Shown piece by piece: positions 26,007 to 34,544 of a stretch of 64,000 nt of DNA (its first letter is position 1; each line of letters begins with the position of its first letter). Location of the stretch: assembly GCA_013205565.1 (NCBI GenBank), contig JABMMM010000069.1, positions 1 through 64,000 of the forward strand, read 5' to 3'. The notes beneath the pieces are model-generated. The model saw only the letters and a list, made by a program, of their open reading frames with translations, had not been told where the DNA came from and did not search any database. The DNA is from Alcaligenaceae bacterium (GTDB lineage: Bacteria; Pseudomonadota; Gammaproteobacteria; Burkholderiales; Burkholderiaceae_B). A program made the position numbers and the translations under genes.

Positions 26007-26897
26007 ATGTCTGTATCAACAAAGTCGACGTTTCCTGTTTTCAATACCTCTGCGCTAAGCGATGATATTAACGCGGACTATTTTGATTTAGTGCGACTGC
26101 AAGATCGACCGGATATTCCGCGCGAGTTTCTCCATCGACACACTTACTATCACTTATTGTGGCTGTCGGAGGCTGAGGGCGTCCACCTGCTCGATTTCGA
26201 ACGCTTTGAGGTCCGTGCGAATAGTGTGTTTTTCATTAATCCGGGGCAACTGCATTCATGGAAGTCGATGACCAAACCAAAGGGTTACGTCATCAACTTC
26301 AGCGCCGAGTTTTTTCTTCAAATGTTTCCAAGTACGGGCGACATGACGAAGTATCCTTTTTTTAACATTGCCTCTGAGACACCCGTGTTGTATCTCGCGC
26401 AGTCTCAACATGACCAACTGCTGCCATTGCTGCGGATGATGGAGCGTGAAGCGCTTGGGCACGCAGTGAGTCGCCTGGACGTTTTAAAATCCTACTTGCT
26501 CGTCCTTTTGATCGAGTTGCGGCGGCTGTACCCCGAGAGCAATAGCCAGACCGCCTCCGCACACAACTACACGCTAACCAAGCAGTACAAACTGCTGATT
26601 GAAGATCACTACCTACAACTGGTTTCCGTGCGCGATTACGCGGCTAAGTTACATGTCACCGAACGACAACTCAACGAAGCACTCAAACGTACCCAAGGGA
26701 AAACGGCGGGACAACTTTTGCAAGAACGCCTGGTTCTTGAGGCCAAACGCCTTTTGAGCAACACGGACTCGAGCATTAAACAAACCGCACTGCAACTCAA
26801 CTTTGACGATATTGCCTATTTTTGCCGCTTTTTTAAAAAACATGCCTTACTCACGCCAAGTGAATTCAAGAAACGAACTCTTGACATCAAGCTTTAA
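26007..26897 (+). CDS. AraC-family transcriptional regulator
   Basis: 296-aa regulator with an N-terminal cupin-like sensing domain (about residues 30-110, including FINPGQLHSW, an AraC_binding motif). The C-terminal AraC double helix-turn-helix covers about residues 195-296 (YAAKLHVTERQLNEALKR, then DIAYFCRFFKKHALLTPSEFKK). It reads the same way as the following NIPSNAP and TRAP genes and is the best candidate regulator for them. An inverted repeat in the intergenic space may be its site. ATG 26007 is preferred over TTG 25998. Confidence 0.88.
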   Translation: MSVSTKSTFPVFNTSALSDDINADYFDLVRLQDRPDIPREFLHRHTYYHLLWLSEAEGVHLLDFERFEVRANSVFFINPGQLHSWKSMTKPKGYVINFSAEFFLQMFPSTGDMTKYPFFNIASETPVLYLAQSQHDQLLPLLRMMEREALGHAVSRLDVLKSYLLVLLIELRRLYPESNSQTASAHNYTLTKQYKLLIEDHYLQLVSVRDYAAKLHVTERQLNEALKRTQGKTAGQLLQERLVLEAKRLLSNTDSSIKQTALQLNFDDIAYFCRFFKKHALLTPSEFKKRTLDIKL

Positions 26898-26955
26898 CTC
26901 ACCCCCCCGACACAGTCAGCGCCAAATAGTACAAATGAACGGCCATTAAGTCCTA

Positions 26956-26991
26956 ACTGTTTGAGCGTGAGGTGGTTAGTATCTAAACAGT
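26956..26991. promoter_or_regulatory. Inverted repeat, possible AraC-regulator operator
   Basis: ACTGTTT at 26956-26962 and AAACAGT at 26985-26991 form a perfect 7-bp inverted repeat with a 22-base spacer, about 45-80 bases ahead of the NIPSNAP gene. The half-site spacing of 29 bases is about three helical turns. Confidence 0.35.
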
Positions 26992-27034
26992 CTGTGTAAA
27001 GATTGTCTTGCACAACTCAAACTAGGATACGCCC

Positions 27035-27352
27035 ATGCTCTACGACGTTCGCAGCTATGTTTGCCGCCCCGGCACCATTAAAAAACATCTCGCTCTGTAC
27101 GCAGAGCACGGTTACGCGGTCCAACGACGTTACCTTGGTGAGCCGTTGGCCTACCTCCAGACCGAGAGCGGTAACGTTAACAGCTACACCCATATTTGGT
27201 GTTTTGAAAATGCAGGCGATCGAGAGGAGCGCCGCGCGCAATTACAGCTCGACCCTGAGTGGATCGGTTTTTTAGAGAAGAGTGCGCAAGCTGGTTACCT
27301 GCTTTCGCAAGACAATCAGCTCATGGTGCGAGCACCTTTTTTTAACCCCTAG
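27035..27352 (+). CDS. NIPSNAP-family protein
   Basis: 105-aa dimeric alpha/beta barrel protein of the NIPSNAP family. The opening MLYDVRSYVCRPGTIKKHL and the later NSYTHIWCFENAGDREERRAQL are characteristic. Such small proteins often accompany catabolic operons in betaproteobacteria, but their reaction is unproven. An AGGA ribosome binding site precedes the ATG. It is the first gene after the AraC regulator, about 90 bases ahead of the TRAP receptor. Confidence 0.8.
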   Translation: MLYDVRSYVCRPGTIKKHLALYAEHGYAVQRRYLGEPLAYLQTESGNVNSYTHIWCFENAGDREERRAQLQLDPEWIGFLEKSAQAGYLLSQDNQLMVRAPFFNP

Positions 27353-27438
27353 CCGCAAGGTTTCAAAAGTGAAGAACCTAAGCGTTGAAGGTTTAAAACC
27401 TTAATGCCCCACTAGAATTTAAATCCCCCGGAGACAAA

Positions 27439-28434
27439 ATGAAACTTAAAACCCTGTTTAGTTGCTGTCTGACGACTGCTGCACTGGCGTTCCTTTCAAC
27501 GAATACTTTTGCCCAGGTCACCCTGAAACTTGCGCATTTTGCCGAGATTGGCCATCCCGCAAATCAGGCCGCACTACAATTTTCAAAAAGAGTCGAAGAG
27601 CGTACCAACGGCCAGGTTAAGGTCTCGGTTTATCCCGCAAATGCGTTAGGCTCTCCCCCAGAGCAGCTTCAACAAGTGAAGTTAGGGGTTCTCGATATGG
27701 GACTTCCGACGCAAGGCGCGCTAGACAAATACAACAAAGCGTTCGCGGTTGTCATGCTGCCCTTTGTCTTTGATGATCTGGCGCACGCCCACAGGGTACT
27801 TGACGGGCCTGCGATGGACTGGCTTGCCCCCATCGCAGAAAAAGACGGTTTCGTGATGCTAGCTAACTGGGAGTATGGCTTTCGTAATTTGACGAACAGC
27901 AAGCTCCCAATCAACGCACCGGGCGATCTTAAAGGGCTAAAAATCCGCGTGCCTCCTGAAATGCAATTAGAGGCTGCTATGGAAGCGCTCGGAGCAAACG
28001 TCACCAAAATAGCCTTTCCCGAGCTTTATATGGCTCTTTCTCAGGGCGTCGTAGATGGAGAAGAGAATCCGATCGCAGTCATTATGCACAACAAGTTCTA
28101 CGAGGTGCAAAAACACCTCGCACTCACCCGTCACGCCTACAACAGTATGGTGCACGTTATCAGCACAAAAACCTGGGCCAAGCTCACGCCTGAGCAACGC
28201 ATAATTGTCAAAGAAGAAAGTCGCCTAGCGGGAGAGCTGATGCGCAAGACTATCGCCGGCGAAGAAGACGCGCAAGTCGCTAAGCTGCAGTCGCTCGGCA
28301 TGCTGGTCACGCGTCCTGACCTCAAGCTGTTTCGCGTGGCAATGGCGCCCGCCTACAAACGCATCGCTACGTATGCGGGCGAGGCGAACGTACAACAATT
28401 CATGCTCATGGTTGACGCGCAGCGCTCAAAGTAA
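27439..28434 (+). CDS. dctP: TRAP transporter substrate-binding protein (DctP)
   Basis: Periplasmic receptor of a TRAP transporter, 331 aa. The signal peptide ends near residue 25 (TNTFA before QVTLKLAHF). The family pattern includes FSKRVEERTNGQVKVSVYP, GLKIRVPP (with the carboxylate-binding arginine) and FPELYMALSQGVVDGEENP. It captures an organic acid for the DctM/DctQ membrane subunits encoded next. A GGAG ribosome binding site precedes the ATG. The substrate is not deducible from sequence. Confidence 0.92.
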   Translation: MKLKTLFSCCLTTAALAFLSTNTFAQVTLKLAHFAEIGHPANQAALQFSKRVEERTNGQVKVSVYPANALGSPPEQLQQVKLGVLDMGLPTQGALDKYNKAFAVVMLPFVFDDLAHAHRVLDGPAMDWLAPIAEKDGFVMLANWEYGFRNLTNSKLPINAPGDLKGLKIRVPPEMQLEAAMEALGANVTKIAFPELYMALSQGVVDGEENPIAVIMHNKFYEVQKHLALTRHAYNSMVHVISTKTWAKLTPEQRIIVKEESRLAGELMRKTIAGEEDAQVAKLQSLGMLVTRPDLKLFRVAMAPAYKRIATYAGEANVQQFMLMVDAQRSK

Positions 28435-28448
28435 CTCTGTCACAAGGG

Positions 28449-29747
28449 ATGGCTGTGCAAACCTTAGGCATTTTCGCGCTTCTCGTTTTTTTAATGCTGC
28501 TCGGGCTTCCCGTCGCAGTTGCTATGTGCCTAACGTCGGTAGTCACTCTTGTTCTCTTAGGTCAGCTCGACATCCTTGGGGTGATGGGTCAACGCATGTA
28601 CGCAAGCACCACCGCTTTTCCTTTGCTTGCGATACCGTTTTTTATCTTGGCGGGCAACCTGATGAACACGGGCGGAATGACCGAGCGAATTTTTCGGTTT
28701 GCCCACAGCTTGGTGGGTCACTTTAAGGGCGGCTTGGGTCAGGTCAACGTGCTTGGTTCAATGGTATTTGCGGGTATGTCGGGTTCAGCACTGGCTGATG
28801 CGATGGGTCTGGGGTCGATTGAAGTCAAAGCCATGGTCAAAGCCGGCTATGAACCGCGCTTTGCTGCGGCCGTCTCTGCCGCCTCTGCCACGATCGGACC
28901 CGTGATCCCCCCTTCAATCCCGCTCGTGATTTATGGCTCGATGAGTGGGGTATCTGTCGGCGCGCTGTTCTTAGGCGGTCTTGTACCCGGGCTTTTGATG
29001 GGTATTGCGATGATGGTCACGGTCTATATCATTGCAGTTCGACGGAACTATCCGCGCGAGCGGCGCGCAACCACGCGTGAGGTACTCAGCGCACTGGCGG
29101 GCGGACTCGCCGCCATTGCGACGCCAGCGCTCATCATGGGGGGAATACTGAGCGGCGTCTTCACGCCGACCGAGGCCTCCGTCGCGGCGTGTGTCTATGC
29201 TCTGTTTTTAGGTCTCGTGGTTTATCGCGAGTTGCGCTGGTCTGACTTACCCGCGATTCTCTGGGAGACCGTGACCCAAACCGCGCAAGTGATGTTCATC
29301 GTCGCGGCGGCAGGGCTTTTTGGTTGGCTGCTAATTTATCTACGGGTGCCTGATGCCTTAATTTCATGGCTCAGTGCGCTTTCAAAAGAGCCTCTCGTCG
29401 TGCTTGTGATCATCAACCTGATTCTGTTGGTGCTCGGTTGCTTCATGGAGGGCATCGCGATCATGTTGCTCACCATCCCGATCTTTATGCCAATCATTGT
29501 TCAGCTAGGAATTAATCCCATCCACTTCGGCGTTTTAATGACGCTTAATCTTATGTTGGGGTTACTGACACCGCCCGTCGGGATGGTCCTCTACGCGATG
29601 TCTTCAATTGCTCGGGTGCCTTTAATGATCCTCGCTAAAGAACTAGTGCCCTTCCTGATCTGTTTATTTGCGGTTCTCGCTCTAATAACGGTCGTACCTG
29701 GCTTTGTGACCTGGCTGCCCGCTCTTGTGATGGGGACGCCTCGATGA
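28449..29747 (+). CDS. dctM: TRAP transporter large permease (DctM)
   Basis: 432-aa inner-membrane protein with about 12 helices, the sodium-coupled large subunit of a TRAP transporter. Conserved segments include FAGMSGSALADAMGLGSIEVKAM and TIGPVIPPSIPLVIYG, typical of DctM. AAGGG is directly against the ATG at 28449, so the GTG at 28455 may be the true start. The ATGA overlap with the small permease indicates coupled translation. Gene order P-M-Q differs from the more common P-Q-M. Confidence 0.93.
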   Translation: MAVQTLGIFALLVFLMLLGLPVAVAMCLTSVVTLVLLGQLDILGVMGQRMYASTTAFPLLAIPFFILAGNLMNTGGMTERIFRFAHSLVGHFKGGLGQVNVLGSMVFAGMSGSALADAMGLGSIEVKAMVKAGYEPRFAAAVSAASATIGPVIPPSIPLVIYGSMSGVSVGALFLGGLVPGLLMGIAMMVTVYIIAVRRNYPRERRATTREVLSALAGGLAAIATPALIMGGILSGVFTPTEASVAACVYALFLGLVVYRELRWSDLPAILWETVTQTAQVMFIVAAAGLFGWLLIYLRVPDALISWLSALSKEPLVVLVIINLILLVLGCFMEGIAIMLLTIPIFMPIIVQLGINPIHFGVLMTLNLMLGLLTPPVGMVLYAMSSIARVPLMILAKELVPFLICLFAVLALITVVPGFVTWLPALVMGTPR

Positions 29748-30238
29748 GACGAGCCGACCTCGCACTCGCTTACACGCTGCGCGTTTTATGCATGACATGC
29801 CTGGTACTCTTGTTTATGATCATCCTCCTGTCAGTTGTGAACCGCTTTGCTGCGTTCATGTCAATGGGCTGGTCCGATGAAATTATTGAGCTGTTGTTTG
29901 CTTGGTTGGTGTTCTTAGGCGCGGCGAGCCTTTGGCGCGAGAACTCCCACTTTTGCGTCGACCTTCTCAAAGTCCGCTTGGCAGGGACTCGCTCGGGACG
30001 CACACTTGACCTCTTTTTGATACTTTTAGGGCTGCTATTTTTGGGGACGTTCGTGTTTTACTCTTGGCTACTGTTGAGCAACGCAAGTGACGATTCACCG
30101 GTGTTCGCGATTTCTAAGCAATATTGGTACGGCGTCATGCCTGCCTCTGGTGTCGTGATGATGATCTATTCATTGCGAGATCTATGGCTCTGGCTCAAGG
30201 GTTCCGCTGCCACCAAGGGGCTGCAATCCCCTTTGTAA
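29744..30238 (+). CDS. dctQ: TRAP transporter small permease (DctQ)
   Basis: 164-aa membrane protein with four helices, the small subunit of the TRAP system. SDEIIELLFAWLVFLGAA around residues 45-62 is the usual DctQ core. It starts within the DctM stop codon (ATGA at 29744-29747). The SDR gene follows 43 bases later, suggesting that the imported acid is oxidised or reduced by it. Confidence 0.88.
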   Translation: MRRADLALAYTLRVLCMTCLVLLFMIILLSVVNRFAAFMSMGWSDEIIELLFAWLVFLGAASLWRENSHFCVDLLKVRLAGTRSGRTLDLFLILLGLLFLGTFVFYSWLLLSNASDDSPVFAISKQYWYGVMPASGVVMMIYSLRDLWLWLKGSAATKGLQSPL

Positions 30239-30281
30239 GATTGCGCAGTCTCGCCTAAATGCTTAGACAGAAGTGATTCAC

Positions 30282-31091
30282 ATGACAAACTACCGAAAAC
30301 TTTTTGACTTGACCGGAAAGATAGCCGTGGTCTTAGGGGCTGCCTCAGGTATTGGTCGAGCCTCGGCTCACGCACTTGGCGCCTTGGGCGCTCATGTGGT
30401 GTGCGCCGACCACGACGCGGAGGGAGCCGTTCAAACGGCTTGCGAAGTTGCCGTGGATGGCTCGGCAGACTCATATCGCACAGACGCGGCGAGTGGCGCA
30501 GAAATCGTACAGCTCGCCGACTACGTCCTAAACAAACACGGTCAAGTCGATATCGCCTTCAGCACCCCCGCGCTAAATATTCGCAAACTAATCATCGATT
30601 ATGACGAAGAAGAATTCGATCGCGTCATGAACCTCAATCTAAAAGGCGCCTTTCACTTTATGCGCAGTTTTGGGCGACCGATGATTCAGCAACGCGCGGG
30701 TAGCCTCATTCTGTGCTCTTCAATGCGGGCTCAAACACTCGAACCCGGTCTGGGCGTTTACGCGGCCAGCAAAGCGGGGATTGCGCAATTAGTAAAAGGG
30801 TTTGCCTGCGAGGTTGGCGAATATGGCGTTCGCGTCAACGCCGTGATGCCCAGCGTAATTGAAACCCGCTTAACTGCACCTCTGAAAGAAAACCCAGAGA
30901 TCTACAACACGTATGCCGCGCATACCATACTCAACCGCTGGGGCCAGCCCTCTGAGGTTGCGTCTGCCGTCGCCTTCCTTGCCTCTGAAGCGTCAAGTTA
31001 TATTACGGGCAGTTCTTTATCAGTCGACGGCGGTTGGACCGCGATCGATGGCCCGCCCACCGGCCTAACGCGGACCCGTCCCTCAGAGTAG
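30282..31091 (+). CDS. SDR-family NAD(P)-dependent oxidoreductase
   Basis: Short-chain dehydrogenase of about 269 aa. The cofactor motif GAASGIG is near residue 17, and the catalytic YAASK is in the second half after the serine strand (ILCSSMR). VDGGW near the end is the usual C-terminal mark. The ATG at 30282 is preferred over a GTG at 30273. It closes the TRAP operon and probably acts on the transported compound. The position usually held by NAG carries TPALNI, which is atypical but seen in classical SDRs. Confidence 0.87.
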   Translation: MTNYRKLFDLTGKIAVVLGAASGIGRASAHALGALGAHVVCADHDAEGAVQTACEVAVDGSADSYRTDAASGAEIVQLADYVLNKHGQVDIAFSTPALNIRKLIIDYDEEEFDRVMNLNLKGAFHFMRSFGRPMIQQRAGSLILCSSMRAQTLEPGLGVYAASKAGIAQLVKGFACEVGEYGVRVNAVMPSVIETRLTAPLKENPEIYNTYAAHTILNRWGQPSEVASAVAFLASEASSYITGSSLSVDGGWTAIDGPPTGLTRTRPSE

Positions 31092-31158
31092 CGTGATCCG
31101 TCGATCGCCTCCACTGACACGATTTAGTCTGTCTACAGCGTCGGCGATCTAACCGCGC

Positions 31159-32721
31159 TCACCATTGTCCAAAAAAAACGCCAGCCCGCTTGTGCGCGTG
31201 AGTGCCGCGCTCAACAGCTTCGTCAGACATCGTGACGCGCCGCTTGCGCCGCGCGAGCGCCTCAAGCAACTGCGTCCGTAGAGCTTCGCGCGTGCTGGCG
31301 TGCAGCGCTTCGCGGCCCAAGTCAATGAGCTCATTCGGATCATTTTCTAAATCAAACAACTGTTCGGGCTCGTCAAGCCAATACACATAGCGCCAGCGAG
31401 TCGTACGAAGCGAATAAGCACGTGCTTGTTGCGGCGTTTTATTCAGCAGCAAGCGCGCCTGCCTAAAACTGTAGTCCAGTTCAGAGAAAACAGCCTCGCG
31501 CCAAGGCGTGGCCTTGCCGCGCAACAACGGCAACAAGCTATGCCCCTCAAGCCGCTCTGGCGCACCCGCCACACCAAGCGCCTCAAGAAAGGTCGGCACC
31601 ATATCAACCGCTTCAACAAACCGCGCATCGACCGTGCCACGCGTCACATTTGCACGCGCATCGGGATCCATCACAATACACGGCACGCGCTGCACGGCGT
31701 CATAAAACAATTCTTTTTCGCCCAGCCAATGATCGCCCAACAAATCGCCGTGATCTGACGTGAAGACAATCAGCGTGTTCTTCATCAAGCTGGCGCCCTC
31801 CATGTAATCAAAGAGTCGGCCAAGATGATCGTCTAACTGGTGAATCAGGCCTTGATAAGCGGGGCGCACCGTGCGGATACATTCGTCACGACTGAAGTTT
31901 TGACTTTCTTCGTGCTGGCGGTAAGCCGCCACAACTGGGTGAGCATCCTGTCGTTCGTGCTCACTGCGCGCGACGGGCAAGCACTGCTCAGCGGTGTACC
32001 TGTTGTGATACGGCGCGGGGGCCATGTATGGCCAATGAGGCTTAACGTAACTCAGATGCAACACCCAAGGCTTGCCACCTTGCTCGCGCATAAATTTAAG
32101 CGCTTGGTCTGTCATGTACGCCGTTTCAGAATGCGGCTCGGCTACCCGCGCAGGCAGATACGTGTTGCGCATATTCCAGCCGCTTACGATCTGCCCATCA
32201 GGCAACTGCCCCGAAATCACAAAGTCTGTCCAGGGGTCGTCAGAGACGTAACCGTGGCGTTTTAAATATGCCGGATAACCGCTTTCGAAACCCGGTGGAT
32301 GATGGCCGTCGTAACGATCAAGCTCTCGAAACCCTCCGCGTTCAAGCAAAAAACCAAGCTCAGAATCGCCCTCGATTCCTAGGCGCCTCAATCCAGCCAG
32401 GTCAGGAATAACGTGCGTTTTACCCGCCAACATTAAGTCTCGCCGCGCTTGCGCTAAATATTCACCAAAGGTGATTTCACCGATCGATAAGGGGACTCGG
32501 TTCCAAGTCGTGCCATGACTTGAAGGATAGCGCCCCGTGTAATAACTCATGCGCGAAGGCCCGCAGACGCCCGAGTTCACAAAGGCGCGACTAAAGCGGA
32601 CGCCTCGTTTGGCCAAAGCCTCAAGGTTGGCGGTTTTTAGATACGGATGGCCCTCGCAGCCAAGGTGATCGGCCCGAAACTGATCCGCCATAATGAACAA
32701 GATATTTTGCGTCGTGGTCAT
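31159..32721 (-). CDS. Sulfatase / phosphonate monoester hydrolase-type alkaline phosphatase superfamily enzyme
   Basis: 520-aa type I sulfatase-fold enzyme. The signature SGVCGPSR contains the cysteine (near residue 53) that is converted to formylglycine, followed by YYTGR. N-terminal metal ligands appear in MADQFRADHLG, and a second site in FTSDHGDLLGDH. No signal peptide is seen, so it is likely cytosolic, like choline sulfatase and phosphonate monoester hydrolases. I cannot choose between sulfate and phosphonate esters. No formylglycine-generating enzyme gene is in the window. Its ATG overlaps the stop of the DUF455 gene (ATGA at 32718-32721), so the two are translationally coupled. Confidence 0.87.
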   Translation of the reverse strand: MTTTQNILFIMADQFRADHLGCEGHPYLKTANLEALAKRGVRFSRAFVNSGVCGPSRMSYYTGRYPSSHGTTWNRVPLSIGEITFGEYLAQARRDLMLAGKTHVIPDLAGLRRLGIEGDSELGFLLERGGFRELDRYDGHHPPGFESGYPAYLKRHGYVSDDPWTDFVISGQLPDGQIVSGWNMRNTYLPARVAEPHSETAYMTDQALKFMREQGGKPWVLHLSYVKPHWPYMAPAPYHNRYTAEQCLPVARSEHERQDAHPVVAAYRQHEESQNFSRDECIRTVRPAYQGLIHQLDDHLGRLFDYMEGASLMKNTLIVFTSDHGDLLGDHWLGEKELFYDAVQRVPCIVMDPDARANVTRGTVDARFVEAVDMVPTFLEALGVAGAPERLEGHSLLPLLRGKATPWREAVFSELDYSFRQARLLLNKTPQQARAYSLRTTRWRYVYWLDEPEQLFDLENDPNELIDLGREALHASTREALRTQLLEALARRKRRVTMSDEAVERGTHAHKRAGVFFGQW

Positions 32722-33485
32722 AACAAGGCGATCTCTGTGGGTTCAAAGCCGGCAGCTAAGCGCGCCTCGATATTAAACGGCCCTTTTAGTTTTGGCGCGC
32801 GATATGTTTGCGCAAGCTCTGCATAGGTTGCGATCGGGTCAAGCTTGCGCTCGACGCACAACCAACGAAACCAATAGTTACCGATCGCCACGTGCCCGAT
32901 TTCATCGCGCAAAATAATATCGATGATCGCGGCGCCCACCCGGTCGCCACCACTCGCTAATTTATGTTTAACCGCGGGCGAAGCATCCAGGCCCCTGGCT
33001 TCTAGCGTGCGAGGCACTAAGGCTAGCCGGGCCAGCACATCGTCTTGCGTGCGCTCGGCCATCTCCCACAAGCCGTCGTGGCCCGAAAAATCGCCATACT
33101 GATAGCCCAGCGTTTGCAGGTGCTGGTTAAGCAACCTAAAGTGCTCGCACTCTTCTTGCGCCACGCTTAGCCAATCATAATAAAACTTGCTAGGCATTTT
33201 CGCGAAGCGCCACAGCACATCGAGAGCAAGATTGATCGCATTGAATTCGATATGGGCTAACGCATGAATCAACAACGCACGCCCCTTAAGTGTGTGCACA
33301 CTTCGCAGGCCAAGCTGCGCAGGCGGCACTAACGTAATCGCTGGCCGGCCAGGGATGCCTGACGAAGCAAACAACGCGTGCTGCGTATTAAGTTCAGTTT
33401 GCGAATTTAGCTGCGCCAACCAAGCGGCTTTTGCTTGCCAAGTCTCTTGACCTAACGCTGCGAGCGCCGCGGATCTGAGCTCCAT
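32718..33485 (-). CDS. DUF455 ferritin-like protein
   Basis: 255-aa protein of the DUF455 family with a ferritin-like four-helix fold. Probable di-metal ligands are in HIEFNAINLALD, EECEHFRLL (ExxH) and RDEIGHVAIG (ExxH). The family is thought to bind two irons, but its reaction is unknown; a relation to the tRNA hydroxylase MiaE has been proposed for similar folds. It is the middle gene of a DUF3429 - DUF455 - sulfatase unit: 3 bases after the first and overlapping the last. Confidence 0.85.
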   Translation of the reverse strand: MELRSAALAALGQETWQAKAAWLAQLNSQTELNTQHALFASSGIPGRPAITLVPPAQLGLRSVHTLKGRALLIHALAHIEFNAINLALDVLWRFAKMPSKFYYDWLSVAQEECEHFRLLNQHLQTLGYQYGDFSGHDGLWEMAERTQDDVLARLALVPRTLEARGLDASPAVKHKLASGGDRVGAAIIDIILRDEIGHVAIGNYWFRWLCVERKLDPIATYAELAQTYRAPKLKGPFNIEARLAAGFEPTEIALL

Positions 33486-33488
33486 GGC

Positions 33489-33965
33489 CTAGACGATCTG
33501 AAACCAGACAAAAGCCATGGGGACTAATGCGCCCCCGGTCAAAATACTGCGCAAGCGAAACACCCACCCCGGCAGCAACTCGGGCATCTTGCGTCTGAGC
33601 ATCCCGTCAAGCAACCACTGAAGCGCCAACCCCGCCATCAACATACGCAAACCCGTTTCGGGCGCCGTTAAGGTCGCAGCCCAACCCACGAGTGCAGGGA
33701 TCACACTCCAGACAAACATCGTCGCGCGCGGCGCGTGTGAGGGTGCGTGTGTGGCCATTCCCCACCACAAGGCACCGACAAAACTTAAGATCACCGCGCC
33801 ATACATAATCAGCGCCATGAGCGCGAGCAATGGGTCAAGTCCCGTCTCGAGCACACTCGTCAACGCGACGGCCCAAAAGGGTAACAACCCCAGCAACCCT
33901 GGGATCAAAGCAGCGAGCGGCGTACGGGCAGCCGGTTGCAGCGCGCGAGCAGACGGTTCAGACAA
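33489..33965 (-). CDS. DUF3429 integral membrane protein
   Basis: 158-aa protein with four to five hydrophobic segments (for example GLLGLLPFWAVALTSVL and MALIMYGAVILSFVGALWWG). The FVGALWWG sequence marks the DUF3429 family, whose function is unknown. It lies directly upstream of the DUF455 gene with a three-base gap, so it is very likely co-transcribed with it and the sulfatase. Confidence 0.75.
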   Translation of the reverse strand: MSEPSARALQPAARTPLAALIPGLLGLLPFWAVALTSVLETGLDPLLALMALIMYGAVILSFVGALWWGMATHAPSHAPRATMFVWSVIPALVGWAATLTAPETGLRMLMAGLALQWLLDGMLRRKMPELLPGWVFRLRSILTGGALVPMAFVWFQIV

Positions 33966-34031
33966 CAGAATAGCGGACTCCGACTAAGGACTTGGCACAA
34001 CCCGTGCGTCTGCGGGTCATGCCGTTTCGGT

Positions 34032-34529
34032 CTAAGTTTTTTTTCTACGCTTAGCTTTCTTTTCAGTAACAGCCAACATCGTTTTGCGACAGCTTGCGGC
34101 GCCGCAGCGGCACTCATATTGGGCTTTAAGAGACTTGGTCAGTTTTTCGTCATCGATGATCAGGCCGTAGTCATAATTTAATTCTTCACCGCGTTTGATG
34201 TCACGTTTAGCCACAATATAGACACGCTTTCCACCCTTGCCCTCTGAGCTTTCGCAATTGGGCTCGCAGGCATGGTTAATCCAGCGCGCCTCATTCCCTT
34301 GATCGTTGCCATCAATGACTTTGCCAGAGCTCAACGAAAAAAAGAAGGTATGAAAAGGGTCTTCAGGGTTTGTGGGGTGGCGTCGATCAGCCTCTTTTGC
34401 GCTAATCGTCTTACCTGCATATTCGATGATTTGAGTCCCTTCTGGGATTTTACGTGCCGCAAAAACGCCATTGCCGTGTATTTTGGATTGCCTGACAACA
34501 TGCCAGGGCTTTTCAGGTGGTTTCATCAA
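34032..34529 (-). CDS. SET-domain protein, putative lysine methyltransferase
   Basis: 165-aa compact SET domain. It shows the SAM and catalytic motifs in order: HGNGVFAARKIPEG, INHACEPNC (the NHxCxPNC motif) and GEELNYDYG. These are followed by a post-SET zinc cluster YECRCGAASCRKTM (Cys-x-Cys-x4-Cys). This is a eukaryote-type layout known in some bacteria. The C-terminus is basic (KKAKRRKKT). The target is unknown; a lysine-rich, histone-H1-like tail is encoded about 1 kb away on topB. The gene lies 15 bases from the end of panB, reading the same way. Confidence 0.85.
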   Translation of the reverse strand: MMKPPEKPWHVVRQSKIHGNGVFAARKIPEGTQIIEYAGKTISAKEADRRHPTNPEDPFHTFFFSLSSGKVIDGNDQGNEARWINHACEPNCESSEGKGGKRVYIVAKRDIKRGEELNYDYGLIIDDEKLTKSLKAQYECRCGAASCRKTMLAVTEKKAKRRKKT

Positions 34530-34544
34530 AATTGAATCAAAAAA

